Source: Methylophaga sp.
Lineage (GTDB): Bacteria; Pseudomonadota; Gammaproteobacteria; Nitrosococcales; Methylophagaceae
DNA: 64,000 nt
NCBI GenBank assembly: GCA_002733715.2
Contig: NVWQ02000066.1
Span: forward strand, 1 to 64,000
Reading direction: 5' to 3'
Positions 9,669 to 17,885 of the stretch are shown piece after piece. The position numbers and the translations under genes are program-made. Numbering within the stretch: position 1 is the first letter of the stretch; the number at the start of each line of letters is the position of its first letter. The notes under the pieces are model-generated. The model was given only the letters and a program-made list of their open reading frames with translations, did no database searches and was not told where the DNA came from.

Positions 9669-10124
9669 ATGATGTCATCGACTAAGGTTGTGCTGACTGC
9701 TGAGACAGTTCCACATGTTGCACTTGATATTATGAATAATACGCACTTTGAAGAGCTGGAATTGGTGAGGTCATTAGGTGAACTTATTACTCATTACCAA
9801 CAAGGTGATAACGACATTTTGAGTCAAGCCCTAAATGAATGGTTAGAACATACCCAAACTCATTTTTCCCGTGAGAATAAACTTATGGTCGATATTCAAT
9901 TCCCCATGTACCTTGTACATTCAGGCGAGCATGCTCAAGTTTTAGAAGAGATGGAATCTATAGTCACATCATGGAATAATGATCATGATATTGCATTACT
10001 CTCAGAATATGTTTTTACGGCTTGGCCACAATGGTTTCAACAACATGTAAATTCAATGGATATGGTCACGGCACAATTTGCTGTTATGAATGGCTATGAT
10101 CCACATAAATCAGCACAGGATTAA
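9669..10124 (+). CDS. bacteriohemerythrin in the nor operon
   Basis: A 151-residue soluble hemerythrin-family protein. All seven expected diiron ligands are visible: H26, H65, E69, H84, H88, H126 and D131 (motifs NTHFEE, HTQTHFSREN, HSGEHAQV and HVNSMD). Such proteins bind O2 reversibly and can bind or process NO. AGGAG lies at 9661-9665 before a double ATG (9669 or 9672). It sits 12 bp after norF and 2 bp before norQ, so it is part of the nor transcription unit. A role in sensing, buffering or delivering NO/O2 near NOR, or in iron supply, is inferred from context. Confidence 0.9.
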   Translation: MMSSTKVVLTAETVPHVALDIMNNTHFEELELVRSLGELITHYQQGDNDILSQALNEWLEHTQTHFSRENKLMVDIQFPMYLVHSGEHAQVLEEMESIVTSWNNDHDIALLSEYVFTAWPQWFQQHVNSMDMVTAQFAVMNGYDPHKSAQD

Positions 10125-10126
10125 AT

Positions 10127-10921
10127 ATGAGTGAAAAGAGTACAGACATTCCCTATTATCAAGCTCAGAATAACGAAGTTGAGTTATTTGAGCATGCTTA
10201 TAATAATCAGTTGCCACTACTGATCAAAGGACCAACTGGCTGTGGTAAAACACGGTTTATTGAACATATGGCCGCTAAGCTCGGTCGGCCTTTATATACT
10301 ATTGCTTGTCACGATGATCTGACTGCAGCTGATTTAGTAGGACGACATTTAATTGGTGACGGTGAGACCTACTGGCATGATGGGCCATTAACTAAAGCCG
10401 TGCGTGAAGGAGCCATTTGTTATTTAGATGAAGTGGTTGAAGCCCGTAAAGATACAACTGTTGTATTACATCCACTATCAGATGACCGACGAATATTACC
10501 TATTGAACGTACCGGTGAGGTATTAAAAGCGCCGCCCGAATTTATGCTGGTTGTATCCTATAACCCGGGTTATCAGAACTTGCTTAAAGGCATGAAACCA
10601 TCAACTCGCCAGCGTTTTATTGCGATGCGTTTTGATTATCCTGATAGTGAGACAGAAATCAAGATCGTTCAAAAAGAGACAGAGATAGATACAACGACTG
10701 CTTCACAACTTATTGACTTAGCGCATGCCTTACGTATATTAAAAGATCATGATTTAGAAGAGTCGGCATCGACACGATTGCTAGTCTATGCGGCGACATT
10801 AATTAAATCTGGCTGTAATCCGGTTGAAGCCTGCCGTGCTGCGATTATTGAGCCACTAAGCGATGATGAAGAAACAGTAGAAGCGTTAATGGAAGTGGTT
10901 AAAGCGAAATTAGGAGAATAA
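10127..10921 (+). CDS. norQ: NorQ/CbbQ-type AAA+ ATPase
   Basis: A 264-residue MoxR-group AAA+ ATPase. Walker A is G35-PTGCGK-T42, Walker B is AICYLDEV (about 97-104), and the sensor-1 region is FMLVVSYNPGYQ. NorQ acts with NorD (VWA protein, 11489-13324) as a chaperone needed to make active NO reductase, probably by helping insert the non-heme iron. The length and the start right after the hemerythrin stop are normal. In most nor clusters norQ and norD adjoin; here two small genes lie between them. Confidence 0.95.
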   Translation: MSEKSTDIPYYQAQNNEVELFEHAYNNQLPLLIKGPTGCGKTRFIEHMAAKLGRPLYTIACHDDLTAADLVGRHLIGDGETYWHDGPLTKAVREGAICYLDEVVEARKDTTVVLHPLSDDRRILPIERTGEVLKAPPEFMLVVSYNPGYQNLLKGMKPSTRQRFIAMRFDYPDSETEIKIVQKETEIDTTTASQLIDLAHALRILKDHDLEESASTRLLVYAATLIKSGCNPVEACRAAIIEPLSDDEETVEALMEVVKAKLGE

Positions 10922-10925
10922 TGAG

Positions 10926-11300
10926 ATGAAAGAGTATTCACCTAAAGATAATACGGCTGCATTTGCAGAAGCCTTTTTGATAGGTAATTTGTTGTTTGTA
11001 GGTGTTTTTTATATTGCATTATGGGTGCTTTATTTTTTGCGATATAAATCCACATCTGATGTAGGTAAAAAACATTTAAGCCAAGCACTAATAGCGAGTA
11101 GTCTGAGCACCATTATTTTTCTTTCAATTAATGTCTTTATTTTGCTGACAGATGGCTATCACTCACTCCGGGCATTATTTGGTTTGGAATTATATTATAT
11201 GTTGATTGTACCGCTGTTTTTAGCCGCAGGTATTATGGCATTTACCAAAGCAATAAAAGACTTGGAGTTTAATTATCCGCTGATTGGACAGCTATCCTAA
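10926..11300 (+). CDS. nor-cluster membrane protein, function unknown
   Basis: A 124-residue protein with three predicted helices (about 17-39, 55-76 and 83-104) and a short soluble tail. I do not recognise the family. It is preceded by AGGAG at the end of norQ, and its stop codon overlaps the ATG of the zinc-ribbon gene by one base, so the two are translated together. The position between norQ and norD implies a part in NO reductase maturation, but nothing in the sequence shows a mechanism. Confidence 0.75.
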   Translation: MKEYSPKDNTAAFAEAFLIGNLLFVGVFYIALWVLYFLRYKSTSDVGKKHLSQALIASSLSTIIFLSINVFILLTDGYHSLRALFGLELYYMLIVPLFLAAGIMAFTKAIKDLEFNYPLIGQLS

Positions 11301-11485
11301 TGGCTAAGTGCCATCATTGTGGCCGTGAAGTAAAGGCAGAAGATACTGTCTGTGCAAGTTGTGGGATTCCTTTGCCCCCACATCATGCCGATAAACGACG
11401 ACGTACGTTTATTCCTTGGTTTATTGCATTAGTGATATTTTGTTTTGTGATGATGTGGTGGCTACCACCTAATTGGACATCGTAG
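11300..11485 (+). CDS. small zinc-ribbon membrane protein
   Basis: A 61-residue protein. The N-terminal zinc ribbon is C4-x2-C7 and C18-x2-C21 (AKCHHCGREV and VCASCGIPLPP). After a basic patch (DKRRR) a single C-terminal helix (FIPWFIALVIFCFVMMWWL) anchors it, leaving the ribbon in the cytoplasm. It overlaps the preceding gene by one base and lies three bases before norD. A metal-related or docking function for NorQ/NorD is a guess from context. Confidence 0.78.
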   Translation: MAKCHHCGREVKAEDTVCASCGIPLPPHHADKRRRTFIPWFIALVIFCFVMMWWLPPNWTS

Positions 11486-11488
11486 CCT

Positions 11489-13324
11489 ATGCTTGAAGAA
11501 TTAGTAGGATCGACATGGCATCGATTTATTACCAACAAAGCGGCTACACATTATCCTGAAGCGGTTGTTTATTTAGATGACATTCGATTGATGGCAGGTA
11601 TCTTTTTTCGTGCATTAGGTGGTGAAGGCGGCTTGCATGTTGAAAGCTCAACGGATTCTGAAGTGTATGCTAAACGTTCGGTATTGCAGCGTATTGCGGG
11701 CATAGGCAAACAAACACAATATGCGTGGCGTGATGAAGAGACATTACGATTACCGGCGAGCATCGCTTTATTCCCCTCAAAGCAGTTAAATAAAGATTTG
11801 TATTTATGGCTAACAGCTCTATCTGTAGTGGATGTTGAAACAGGGGATTGGATCAGCCGAAACCAAAAGCGAACAGCTAAGATCTTATCTATCTGGCCCG
11901 GCTTAAAGAGTCGTTATAAAGCACTGGTAGATGCACATTTGCAGCAGCGTCCTAATCCAACTGATTTATCAGAACGGGAAGCAAAACAAGAGCAGACGAT
12001 TCGCACAGCACTACTGGATCCTAGCCAGTCTACCCGTTTAGAATATGCTAAGCGGCCACCACAGCCAGTATCGCTCTGGTTGCATCCATCACCGCCACCG
12101 ATGGAGTTTAATAACACGGCCGCGATTCATGATCCTGATCTGCCAGAAGCAGTAAAAGAAAAGAAAGATCAGAAAAAACAAAAAAAACGTAAGTCTGGCA
12201 ATCGAACGGATATGCCAGAAGGCAATGATGGTTTGATGAGTTTTCGGCTTGAAAGTTTATGGAGTTGGGGTGAATACAGTAAAGTCGATCGCACAAGCAC
12301 CGACGATGACGACGATGACGCGATGCAAACAGCCGAAGACATGGACAATATTACCGTTGCCCAAGATAGTGAAACGACTGCGAGCAAAATCAAACTAGAT
12401 CTGGATTTACCATCGAGTCAATATGACGATATTGTACTAGGAGAAGGAATTCCTATTGATGAATGGGATTACAAAAAGCAAGTGATGCAAAAAGATCACT
12501 GTCGAATTATACCGATGACTTCACGGGATACTGAAGCGGTTGAATTGCCAAAAAATCTACAAACACAAGCTAGAAAAATTCGCCGACAGTTTGAAATATT
12601 ACGACCGCAGCGCCATTGGCTAAGTCGTCAAAATGAAGGCACTGAGCTTGATTTAGAAAGTTATATCAATTTTTTAAGTGATCGCAAACACGGTCATGTT
12701 AATAGTGATACGCCTGTTTATCGTGATTTACGTAATGAAACACGTGACTTATCTTGCTTATTACTTGCAGATTTATCGCTGTCGACAGATGCACACATCA
12801 ATAACACATCGCGTGTGGTCGACGTAATACGTGATGCTTTATTCTTGTTTTCAGAAGCACTGAGTGTAACGGGTGACAGGTTTGCTTTGCATGGCTTTTC
12901 CTCCCGTAATCGTAGTCATGTGCGTTTTTATGACATTAAGGGCTTTGATGATAAGTACAATGATATTAGTCGAGGTTACATTAATGCCATTAGACCTGGT
13001 TACTATACGCGAATGGGGGCCGCCATCCGTCACGCCACTAAGCTGCTAGAAAAAGAAGCGTCTACTCAAAAATTACTATTGATTATTACCGATGGTAAAC
13101 CCAACGATTTAGATAAGTACGAAGGTCGTTATGGTGTCGAAGATACACGACAAGCAATCCTAGAAGCGGAAAAAAAAGGCCTACAACCTTTCTGCGTTAC
13201 GATAGATGAAAAAGCAGAAGATTACCTGCCTTATTTATTTGGTAAAAATGCTTATATTTTGATAAAAAATGCAGCTGAATTGCCTGCAAAGTTGCCTCTA
13301 CTATACTTACGGTTGACACGGTAA
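11489..13324 (+). CDS. norD: NorD, VWA-domain activator of NO reductase
   Basis: A 611-residue NorD/CbbO-family protein that partners the NorQ ATPase. The C-terminal von Willebrand A domain has an intact metal site D428-x-S430-x-S432 (ADLSLST), a later T in the YYTRMGAAIRHA segment and D in LLIITDGKPND. The central part contains a highly charged linker (KEKKDQKKQKKRKS at about 225 and a run of six Asp at about 270) that is likely unstructured. It is needed with NorQ for active NorCB. The start just after the zinc-ribbon stop (3 bp) fits the operon. Confidence 0.95.
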   Translation: MLEELVGSTWHRFITNKAATHYPEAVVYLDDIRLMAGIFFRALGGEGGLHVESSTDSEVYAKRSVLQRIAGIGKQTQYAWRDEETLRLPASIALFPSKQLNKDLYLWLTALSVVDVETGDWISRNQKRTAKILSIWPGLKSRYKALVDAHLQQRPNPTDLSEREAKQEQTIRTALLDPSQSTRLEYAKRPPQPVSLWLHPSPPPMEFNNTAAIHDPDLPEAVKEKKDQKKQKKRKSGNRTDMPEGNDGLMSFRLESLWSWGEYSKVDRTSTDDDDDDAMQTAEDMDNITVAQDSETTASKIKLDLDLPSSQYDDIVLGEGIPIDEWDYKKQVMQKDHCRIIPMTSRDTEAVELPKNLQTQARKIRRQFEILRPQRHWLSRQNEGTELDLESYINFLSDRKHGHVNSDTPVYRDLRNETRDLSCLLLADLSLSTDAHINNTSRVVDVIRDALFLFSEALSVTGDRFALHGFSSRNRSHVRFYDIKGFDDKYNDISRGYINAIRPGYYTRMGAAIRHATKLLEKEASTQKLLLIITDGKPNDLDKYEGRYGVEDTRQAILEAEKKGLQPFCVTIDEKAEDYLPYLFGKNAYILIKNAAELPAKLPLLYLRLTR

Positions 13325-13396
13325 AAGACATTATTTAAACATAATGGGCGAAATAACATGAATTTCTATTATTTGTGTGGCATAACTCATAATTCA

Positions 13397-13410
13397 TTGA
13401 TCTAAATCAA
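13397..13410. promoter_or_regulatory. perfect Fnr/Dnr box and nirK promoter
   Basis: TTGATCTAAATCAA is a 10/10 match to TTGAT-N4-ATCAA. The centre (13403.5) lies 41.5 bp before a predicted start at about 13445, and CATAAT at 13433-13438 serves as the -10. This is class II activator geometry, so nirK should respond to the same Dnr-like regulator as norC. Confidence 0.88.
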
Positions 13411-13488
13411 GGCTGTCCTTTAATTTAAGTTACATAATTCAGCCCATGTAAGAGCTGTTTTTTTATTTTTAAATTTGGAGAAAGTATT

Positions 13489-14610
13489 GTGATTAAGTTA
13501 AAAAAATTAGGGTTAAGCATGGCAATAGCCGCCTCTTTAGTGGCGTTTTCTGCACCGTCATTTTCTGGCGAAGAAATGGAAGTGGGTAAGGTCGCTGTAG
13601 AGGCACAGATACAAGGGCTTGAGCGAGTAACACAAACCTTAGTTGCTCCACCTTTTTTACCAGAACACAATCAGGTAGCTGTAGGTGGCCCCAAAATTGT
13701 CGAAATGACAATGACCATTGTTGAGAAAGAAATGGAAATTGCACCCGGCGCATTTGTTCAAGCGTTAACGTTTGAGGGTACTAATCCGGGCCCAATGATT
13801 GTGGCTCATGTTGGTGACTACGTTGAGTTGACATTGAAAAACCCAGCAACAAATTCAATGCTTCACAATATTGATTTTCATGCCGCAACAGGCGCACTAG
13901 GCGGTGGTGGCTTAACAAATGTGGCTCCTGGTCAACAAGTTGTACTTCGTTTTAAAGCGACTAAAGCCGGCGTATTTGTTTATCACTGTGCACCAGGTGG
14001 TGTAATGATTCCTTACCATGTTGTTTCAGGTATGAATGGTGCCATTATGATTTTGCCTCGTGAAGGTCTAAAAGATGAAAAAGGCAACGCGGTTAGTTAT
14101 GACAAAGCCTATTATGTGGGTGAGCAAGATTGGTATCTTCCAAAAGGTGAAGATGGCAAGTATAAACGTTATGCCGCACCTGCAGCAGCAATGGGCGAAA
14201 CCTTAGAAGTAATGAAAACGTTGATACCGACACATCTGACATTTAACGGTAAGGTAGGTGCCTTGACGGGTGAGAATGCAATGACTGCAAAAGTGGGTGA
14301 AACAGTATTATTCCTTCATTCACAAGCAAATCGTGATACTCGAATCCATTTGATTGGTGGTCATGGTGATTTGGTTTGGACAGGTGGTTCATTTGATGAT
14401 GTGCCAACAACTAACCGCGAAACATGGCAGATTGGTGGTGGTGAAGCGGCAGCTGCACTGTACACATTCCAACAACCTGGCATTTATGTTTACATCAACC
14501 ATAACTTAATTGAAGGTGTTATGTTGGGTGCGGCGGCACATGTTTCTGTTGAAGGTGAATGGAATAATGATTTGATGGAACAGGTTTCAAAACCTGGCCC
14601 TATTCAATAA
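13489..14610 (+). CDS. nirK: copper-containing nitrite reductase
   Basis: A periplasmic trimeric enzyme reducing nitrite to NO. The 373-residue precursor begins at GTG (GGAG 9 bases before) with a signal peptide to about residue 26 (AAS...[10 protein letters not shown]). Type 1 copper ligands are H126, C167, H177 and M182; type 2 ligands are H131, H166 and H287; the catalytic pair is D129 and H249. The C167-to-H177 loop ([11 protein letters not shown]) is one residue longer than the CAPPGMVPWH type of Alcaligenes NirK. It has its own Fnr-type promoter. Downstream copper-chaperone-like genes probably help load it. Confidence 0.96.
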   Translation: MIKLKKLGLSMAIAASLVAFSAPSFSGEEMEVGKVAVEAQIQGLERVTQTLVAPPFLPEHNQVAVGGPKIVEMTMTIVEKEMEIAPGAFVQALTFEGTNPGPMIVAHVGDYVELTLKNPATNSMLHNIDFHAATGALGGGGLTNVAPGQQVVLRFKATKAGVFVYHCAPGGVMIPYHVVSGMNGAIMILPREGLKDEKGNAVSYDKAYYVGEQDWYLPKGEDGKYKRYAAPAAAMGETLEVMKTLIPTHLTFNGKVGALTGENAMTAKVGETVLFLHSQANRDTRIHLIGGHGDLVWTGGSFDDVPTTNRETWQIGGGEAAAALYTFQQPGIYVYINHNLIEGVMLGAAAHVSVEGEWNNDLMEQVSKPGPIQ

Positions 14611-14639
14611 GATAAAGCTATCAAAAAAGTAGATTTAAG

Positions 14640-15527
14640 ATGAAAAGCTTAGTTAAACCTACTTTAGTAATAATTCTGTTTTTTGTGGGAGTTGTAGCAG
14701 CAGCTCCCACAGAAATAGATGAGCGGGTTAGATACACTTCGTCACTAAATGTAATGGCTTCCATGCTGATGAATTGGTACGGTAGTTTGATTGTAAAAGA
14801 TCAGCGAATACAATTTTCACCCATCGATTCAAAATGGATTGATTACCGTTCTAGCTATCCTGAAAACATTACACACATAAAAATTATTAGTACGGATCTG
14901 AAAAAGATCACCAAAGCTAATAAGTATCAGTTTACGATTAATACTCGTATTAATTCAAAAGACACTGAGGGGGCACACAGCCAGCTAATAAGTGAAACCT
15001 TTAATTTTCATGTTCCATTATTAGCCAATCCTCTGATTGAGAAAATAACTAGAGAACAGTCTGAAGAAATGGCTTATCTCGATATTTCAGACTATAGCCG
15101 CTCACACTATAAGGCACGACATTTTGCCTATGCATGGTTGGCTTATTTAGACGGTGTAGATGATGTCAAGCAAGTCATTAATTCCGAACAATGGATGGAT
15201 GTTGCGGAGTATTCATTGAAAATAGGGCGAGATGAGATACATGGTTCTATTGCTTTCACACTAAAAGAAAGACAGAAATATTTGGCAAAAGGTGGTCATT
15301 TATTAGGTTCAGTCAATGTAACAGAAGTAGACGGTAAGGCTGATCATTTTATATTAGATCTTATTTCAGAGTGGAAAGGCATTAACCAAGAAGGTAAAAC
15401 TGTTTTGGCAAAAGTTCATCAACAAATTGAAATTCAAATACAAGAAAATAATGAATGGAAAATCATCTCCATTAAAGAAGAGCACTTACTTCCAGATATC
15501 GCACCATGGTCAGGATTCCTATGTTAA
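14640..15527 (+). CDS. secreted protein of the nirK operon, function unknown
   Basis: A 295-residue protein with a signal peptide (KSLVKPTLVIILFFVGVVAAA, cleavage near 22) and a soluble remainder with no cysteine pairs, heme motif or membrane helix before the tail. I do not recognise a family. It starts 29 bp after nirK, and its stop overlaps the SCO1-like start (ATGTTAA), so it belongs to the nirK transcript. The C-terminal half (about 170-290) reads like an NTF2- or lipocalin-like beta-rich fold with WKIISIKEEHLLPD, but this is only an impression. It may be a periplasmic partner of nitrite or copper metabolism. Confidence 0.7.
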   Translation: MKSLVKPTLVIILFFVGVVAAAPTEIDERVRYTSSLNVMASMLMNWYGSLIVKDQRIQFSPIDSKWIDYRSSYPENITHIKIISTDLKKITKANKYQFTINTRINSKDTEGAHSQLISETFNFHVPLLANPLIEKITREQSEEMAYLDISDYSRSHYKARHFAYAWLAYLDGVDDVKQVINSEQWMDVAEYSLKIGRDEIHGSIAFTLKERQKYLAKGGHLLGSVNVTEVDGKADHFILDLISEWKGINQEGKTVLAKVHQQIEIQIQENNEWKIISIKEEHLLPDIAPWSGFLC

Positions 15528-16165
15528 AACAAATAAAAAACATCACTCTTATCCTTGTACTAAGCTATTTTTCTAGCATTTCGGCAGCTGAACTAAAACC
15601 AGTTGAAATGCCCATATTAAGTGGTGTCGGTGGAAACTTTTCAGCAGTTGATGCTGATGGCAAAGATATTGAATTTAATGACTATAACGGCAAGGTAATA
15701 GTGATAGCATTTGGTTATACAAATTGTGCTGACATTTGTCCTTTTACGCTGGGTTATTTAAAGTCGCTGTATAGTAAGTTAAGCCTTGAAGAGCAGCAAC
15801 GTGTACGCATTATTTTTGTTACTATCGACCCAAAATATGATACGCCGGGCCATTTAAAATCATTTATTGGTCATTTTAATGAAGATTTTATTGGACTATC
15901 TGGAACGCAAGAGCAAATTGATTACATCGTGTCACTTTATCAAGCACAGTACAATAAACTTTCATCTGTAACAGTGCTTACAGACTATGTAAGAAGGGTG
16001 AACCCAAAAGAAGATACAGATAAGTCGGAAGACAAAACGTCTCTCTACAGCCATACCGTCACACTATATCTTATTGATAAAGATGGTTTTACCCGAAGTT
16101 TAGAATACACAGGCACACCTAAAGATGAATTTGTCACCAAAATACGAGTATTGATCGATGAATAA
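15521..16165 (+). CDS. SCO1/SenC family copper-binding protein
   Basis: A 214-residue thioredoxin-fold copper chaperone held in the membrane by its N-terminal helix or secreted. The copper ligands are the C69-ADI-C73-P motif and H178 (YSHTVTLYLID). GNFSAVDADGKDIEFNDYNGK and VIVIAFGYTNC are typical SCO segments. Two starts are possible; ATG 15521 is preferred because it overlaps the previous stop and yields a clean signal (MLKQIKNITLILVLSYF), while 15506 adds five residues. In this context it may supply copper to NirK or to an oxidase. Confidence 0.9.
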   Translation: MLKQIKNITLILVLSYFSSISAAELKPVEMPILSGVGGNFSAVDADGKDIEFNDYNGKVIVIAFGYTNCADICPFTLGYLKSLYSKLSLEEQQRVRIIFVTIDPKYDTPGHLKSFIGHFNEDFIGLSGTQEQIDYIVSLYQAQYNKLSSVTVLTDYVRRVNPKEDTDKSEDKTSLYSHTVTLYLIDKDGFTRSLEYTGTPKDEFVTKIRVLIDE

Positions 16166-16607
16166 TGGGTTTAAAAATAGTATTGTTATTTTATTGATAT
16201 TGTTTTCTTGGATATCGAACCTTTCCGCCGAGAGTGGCCCTGACATTCAGTTCGAAAACTTTTGGATTGTTCAGCCGCCAAATGTGGCGAGGAGTACTGC
16301 CGGTTATGGCATTATTAAAAACACGGGTGATGAGGCCGATACACTGATTAGAGTTTGCAGTGAAGCTGCAGAGGTAATGCTACATCAAACAAAAATAGAA
16401 TCAGGCATGGCAAAAATGGTGCATATGACAAATACCGTTATTGAGCCGAATTCTGAGTTAGTATTAGAACCGATGTCATTTCATTTGATGTTTATGGGCT
16501 TATCGGATGTGATGTTTGAAGAAGGCGCTGAAATAACACTATTATTCGAATTTGAGAAGTCGGGTGAAATAGAGGTTAAATTACCAATACGATCAAGCTG
16601 GCAATAA
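16158..16607 (+). CDS. PCuAC-type periplasmic copper chaperone
   Basis: A 149-residue protein with a signal peptide (about 1-24, ending LSAESGP) and a PCuAC (DUF461) domain. The copper-site pattern is visible: H in EVMLHQTKIESGMAKM, the following methionines, and HLM in EPMSFHLMFMGL. These proteins deliver Cu(I) to CuA sites or related copper enzymes, often with SCO proteins. The start overlaps the SCO1-like stop by eight bases, so the pair is translated together. A two-sided hairpin at 16606-16645 ends the unit. Confidence 0.88.
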   Translation: MNNGFKNSIVILLILFSWISNLSAESGPDIQFENFWIVQPPNVARSTAGYGIIKNTGDEADTLIRVCSEAAEVMLHQTKIESGMAKMVHMTNTVIEPNSELVLEPMSFHLMFMGLSDVMFEEGAEITLLFEFEKSGEIEVKLPIRSSWQ

Positions 16608-16645
16608 AATACCCCATGAGAAATAAATCTCACAGGGAGTATTTT
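16606..16645. terminator. bidirectional terminator between convergent genes
   Basis: AAAATACCCC pairs with GGGAGTATTTT (one bulge), with an inner GAGA/TCTC stem. A and T runs on the two sides allow it to stop transcription from both the nirK operon (plus) and the cytochrome c gene (minus). Confidence 0.7.
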
Positions 16646-16654
16646 GGGTATAGA

Positions 16655-16960
16655 TTAAAGACCGCTATAATAAGCAGCAAGATTATCAATATCTTCATCC
16701 GTTAAGGCAGCCGCCATTGGCGACATCATTGGATCTTTACGAACACCATCTCTAAAAGCTTTTATTTGTTTGACTAAGTAGCCATTTTTTTGACCTTTTA
16801 AGTTAGGCCACATATCTGTGGCACTTGTACCGTCAGCACCATGACAAGCCATGCAAGAAGCTGATTTAACTTTACCTGCAGCGGCATCGCCAGCAGCCAT
16901 TGTATTCGCACTCAAAAATAATAGGCTAGAAGTTAGCAAAATAACGATTTTATTGTTCAT
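16655..16960 (-). CDS. small periplasmic cytochrome c (c553/c552 type)
   Basis: A 101-residue class I cytochrome c. It has a signal peptide with cleavage near MAA-GD (residue 23), the heme motif C36-MAC-H40, and a distal methionine in DPMMSPMAAAL. The ATG at 16960 has CGGAG eight bases upstream on the minus strand; a further in-frame ATG at 16993 is rejected. The promoter carries an Fnr-type box (17027-17040), so it belongs to the nitrite/NO regulon. A likely role is to carry electrons to NirK or NorC. Confidence 0.9.
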   Translation of the reverse strand: MNNKIVILLTSSLLFLSANTMAAGDAAAGKVKSASCMACHGADGTSATDMWPNLKGQKNGYLVKQIKAFRDGVRKDPMMSPMAAALTDEDIDNLAAYYSGL

Positions 16961-16998
16961 GATTTTCTCCGGAATTATCAATAAATTAAACAAGTAGG

Positions 16999-17040
16999 AT
17001 TATATCATAACGGCCCTAACTCTTAATTGACCTATATCAA
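16999..17040 (-). promoter_or_regulatory. Fnr/Dnr box and -10 of the cytochrome c gene
   Basis: Read on the minus strand, TTGATATAGGTCAA (17027-17040) matches the Fnr/Dnr palindrome at 9 of 10 positions, and TATAAT at 16999-17004 is a perfect -10. The box centre lies 41.5 bp before a predicted start at about 16992. This is the same class II layout as at norC and nirK. Confidence 0.85.
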
Positions 17041-17178
17041 AGTTACTGGAACAATTGGAGGCATTCCACCTAGGCAGTTACTGGATGCGGCATAAACCTC
17101 TATTCTTGACTTAGGTTAATAATGGGGGGATTACAGAATGACGAAAAATGAACTAAAGTCTCTTTTTCAAAGTTCAGG

Positions 17179-17505
17179 TTATTGAGATGTTTTACTGACT
17201 ATAAATATATGAATTATACTAATTAACCAAGTCACAATCATTACGGTGAAGGCATTGTTTAAAAGCTGTGTATCATGCTGTGAAATTAAGCTCAAAAGTG
17301 TTGTGAAATCAGGCTGAACTCCGCCACTCTTAATATCTTCAATAATTTGAAATGTTATTTTAAAAATATTCGATAGAATAAAATAAAGCCCCATTGTTGA
17401 AATGATAATAAAAATGATTCCACTAGTGGAACGTTTTAAGAAAATTTGCCCAGCACCGGGGTAGACGAAAGCAGATAATAAAAGTGCTTTTGTTAATTTA
17501 GTCAT
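17179..17505 (-). CDS. small membrane protein, function unknown
   Basis: A 108-residue protein with three predicted helices: a short first hydrophobic segment with the YPGAGQIFL signature seen in TM2-like small membrane proteins, a second helix (GIIFIIISTMGLYFILSNIF) and a C-terminal helix (VMIVTWLISIIHIFIV). No catalytic motif is visible. Its ATG overlaps the stop codon of the broken DUF7079-like gene (ATGA), showing that the two were once translated together with the lipoprotein gene upstream. Confidence 0.72.
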   Translation of the reverse strand: MTKLTKALLLSAFVYPGAGQIFLKRSTSGIIFIIISTMGLYFILSNIFKITFQIIEDIKSGGVQPDFTTLLSLISQHDTQLLNNAFTVMIVTWLISIIHIFIVSKTSQ

Positions 17506-17885
17506 TTTTCATCCTCGGCAAGAAATAATTTTTCTAATGTAGCCCAATGTTCTTTAGTTGCATAGAACATTCCTGCGTGACTAATAAAAACCGAAATTTC
17601 CCCCAGGTTTTTGGTTTACTAAGATTCTGTTGAATTTTGTTATGTAGTCCAGTTTCGTCAAATCCGGCCCATTTGCCAGCCACAACGAGTAAGTTTTGCT
17701 ATACAACAGGGGGCAACTTCATGCTGGTAAATATGTTTTAGCTCAGCTAGGGAATAACCACTTTGTTTCACCTCACGAGCGATATAATTAAGTGTCATTT
17801 GTGATATTTCAGTATCGAGCCATAAATCTGAAAAAGCAGTCCACAGTAGTTTTCTTTTTTCGAGATCAACAGCCTTAAATGTCAT
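17502..17885 (-). pseudogene. DUF7079-like gene broken by frameshifts and a stop
   Basis: The first 75 codons (17885 down to 17658) read a protein with LLWTAFSDLWLDTEI and REVKQSGYSLAELKHIYQHE, which resembles DUF7079 proteins. After HEV near 17715 the similarity moves to another frame: PPVV-stop-QNLLVVAGKWAGFDET, followed by GLHNKIQQNLSKPKTWG. Near 17600 it moves again, to EISVFISHAGMFYATKEH and then WATLEKLFLAEDEK-stop. That final stop (17502-17504) overlaps the next ATG exactly as an intact gene would. So at least two frameshifts and one in-frame TAG have disabled it. Sequencing error cannot explain all three easily, but re-reading is warranted. The start overlaps the lipoprotein stop by one base. 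Confidence 0.78.

Noticed and set aside
17106-17119. Fifth Fnr-like box (TTGACTTAGGTTAA)
   Set aside because: Matches only 8 of 10 positions and has no suitably placed gene start or -10 sequence.
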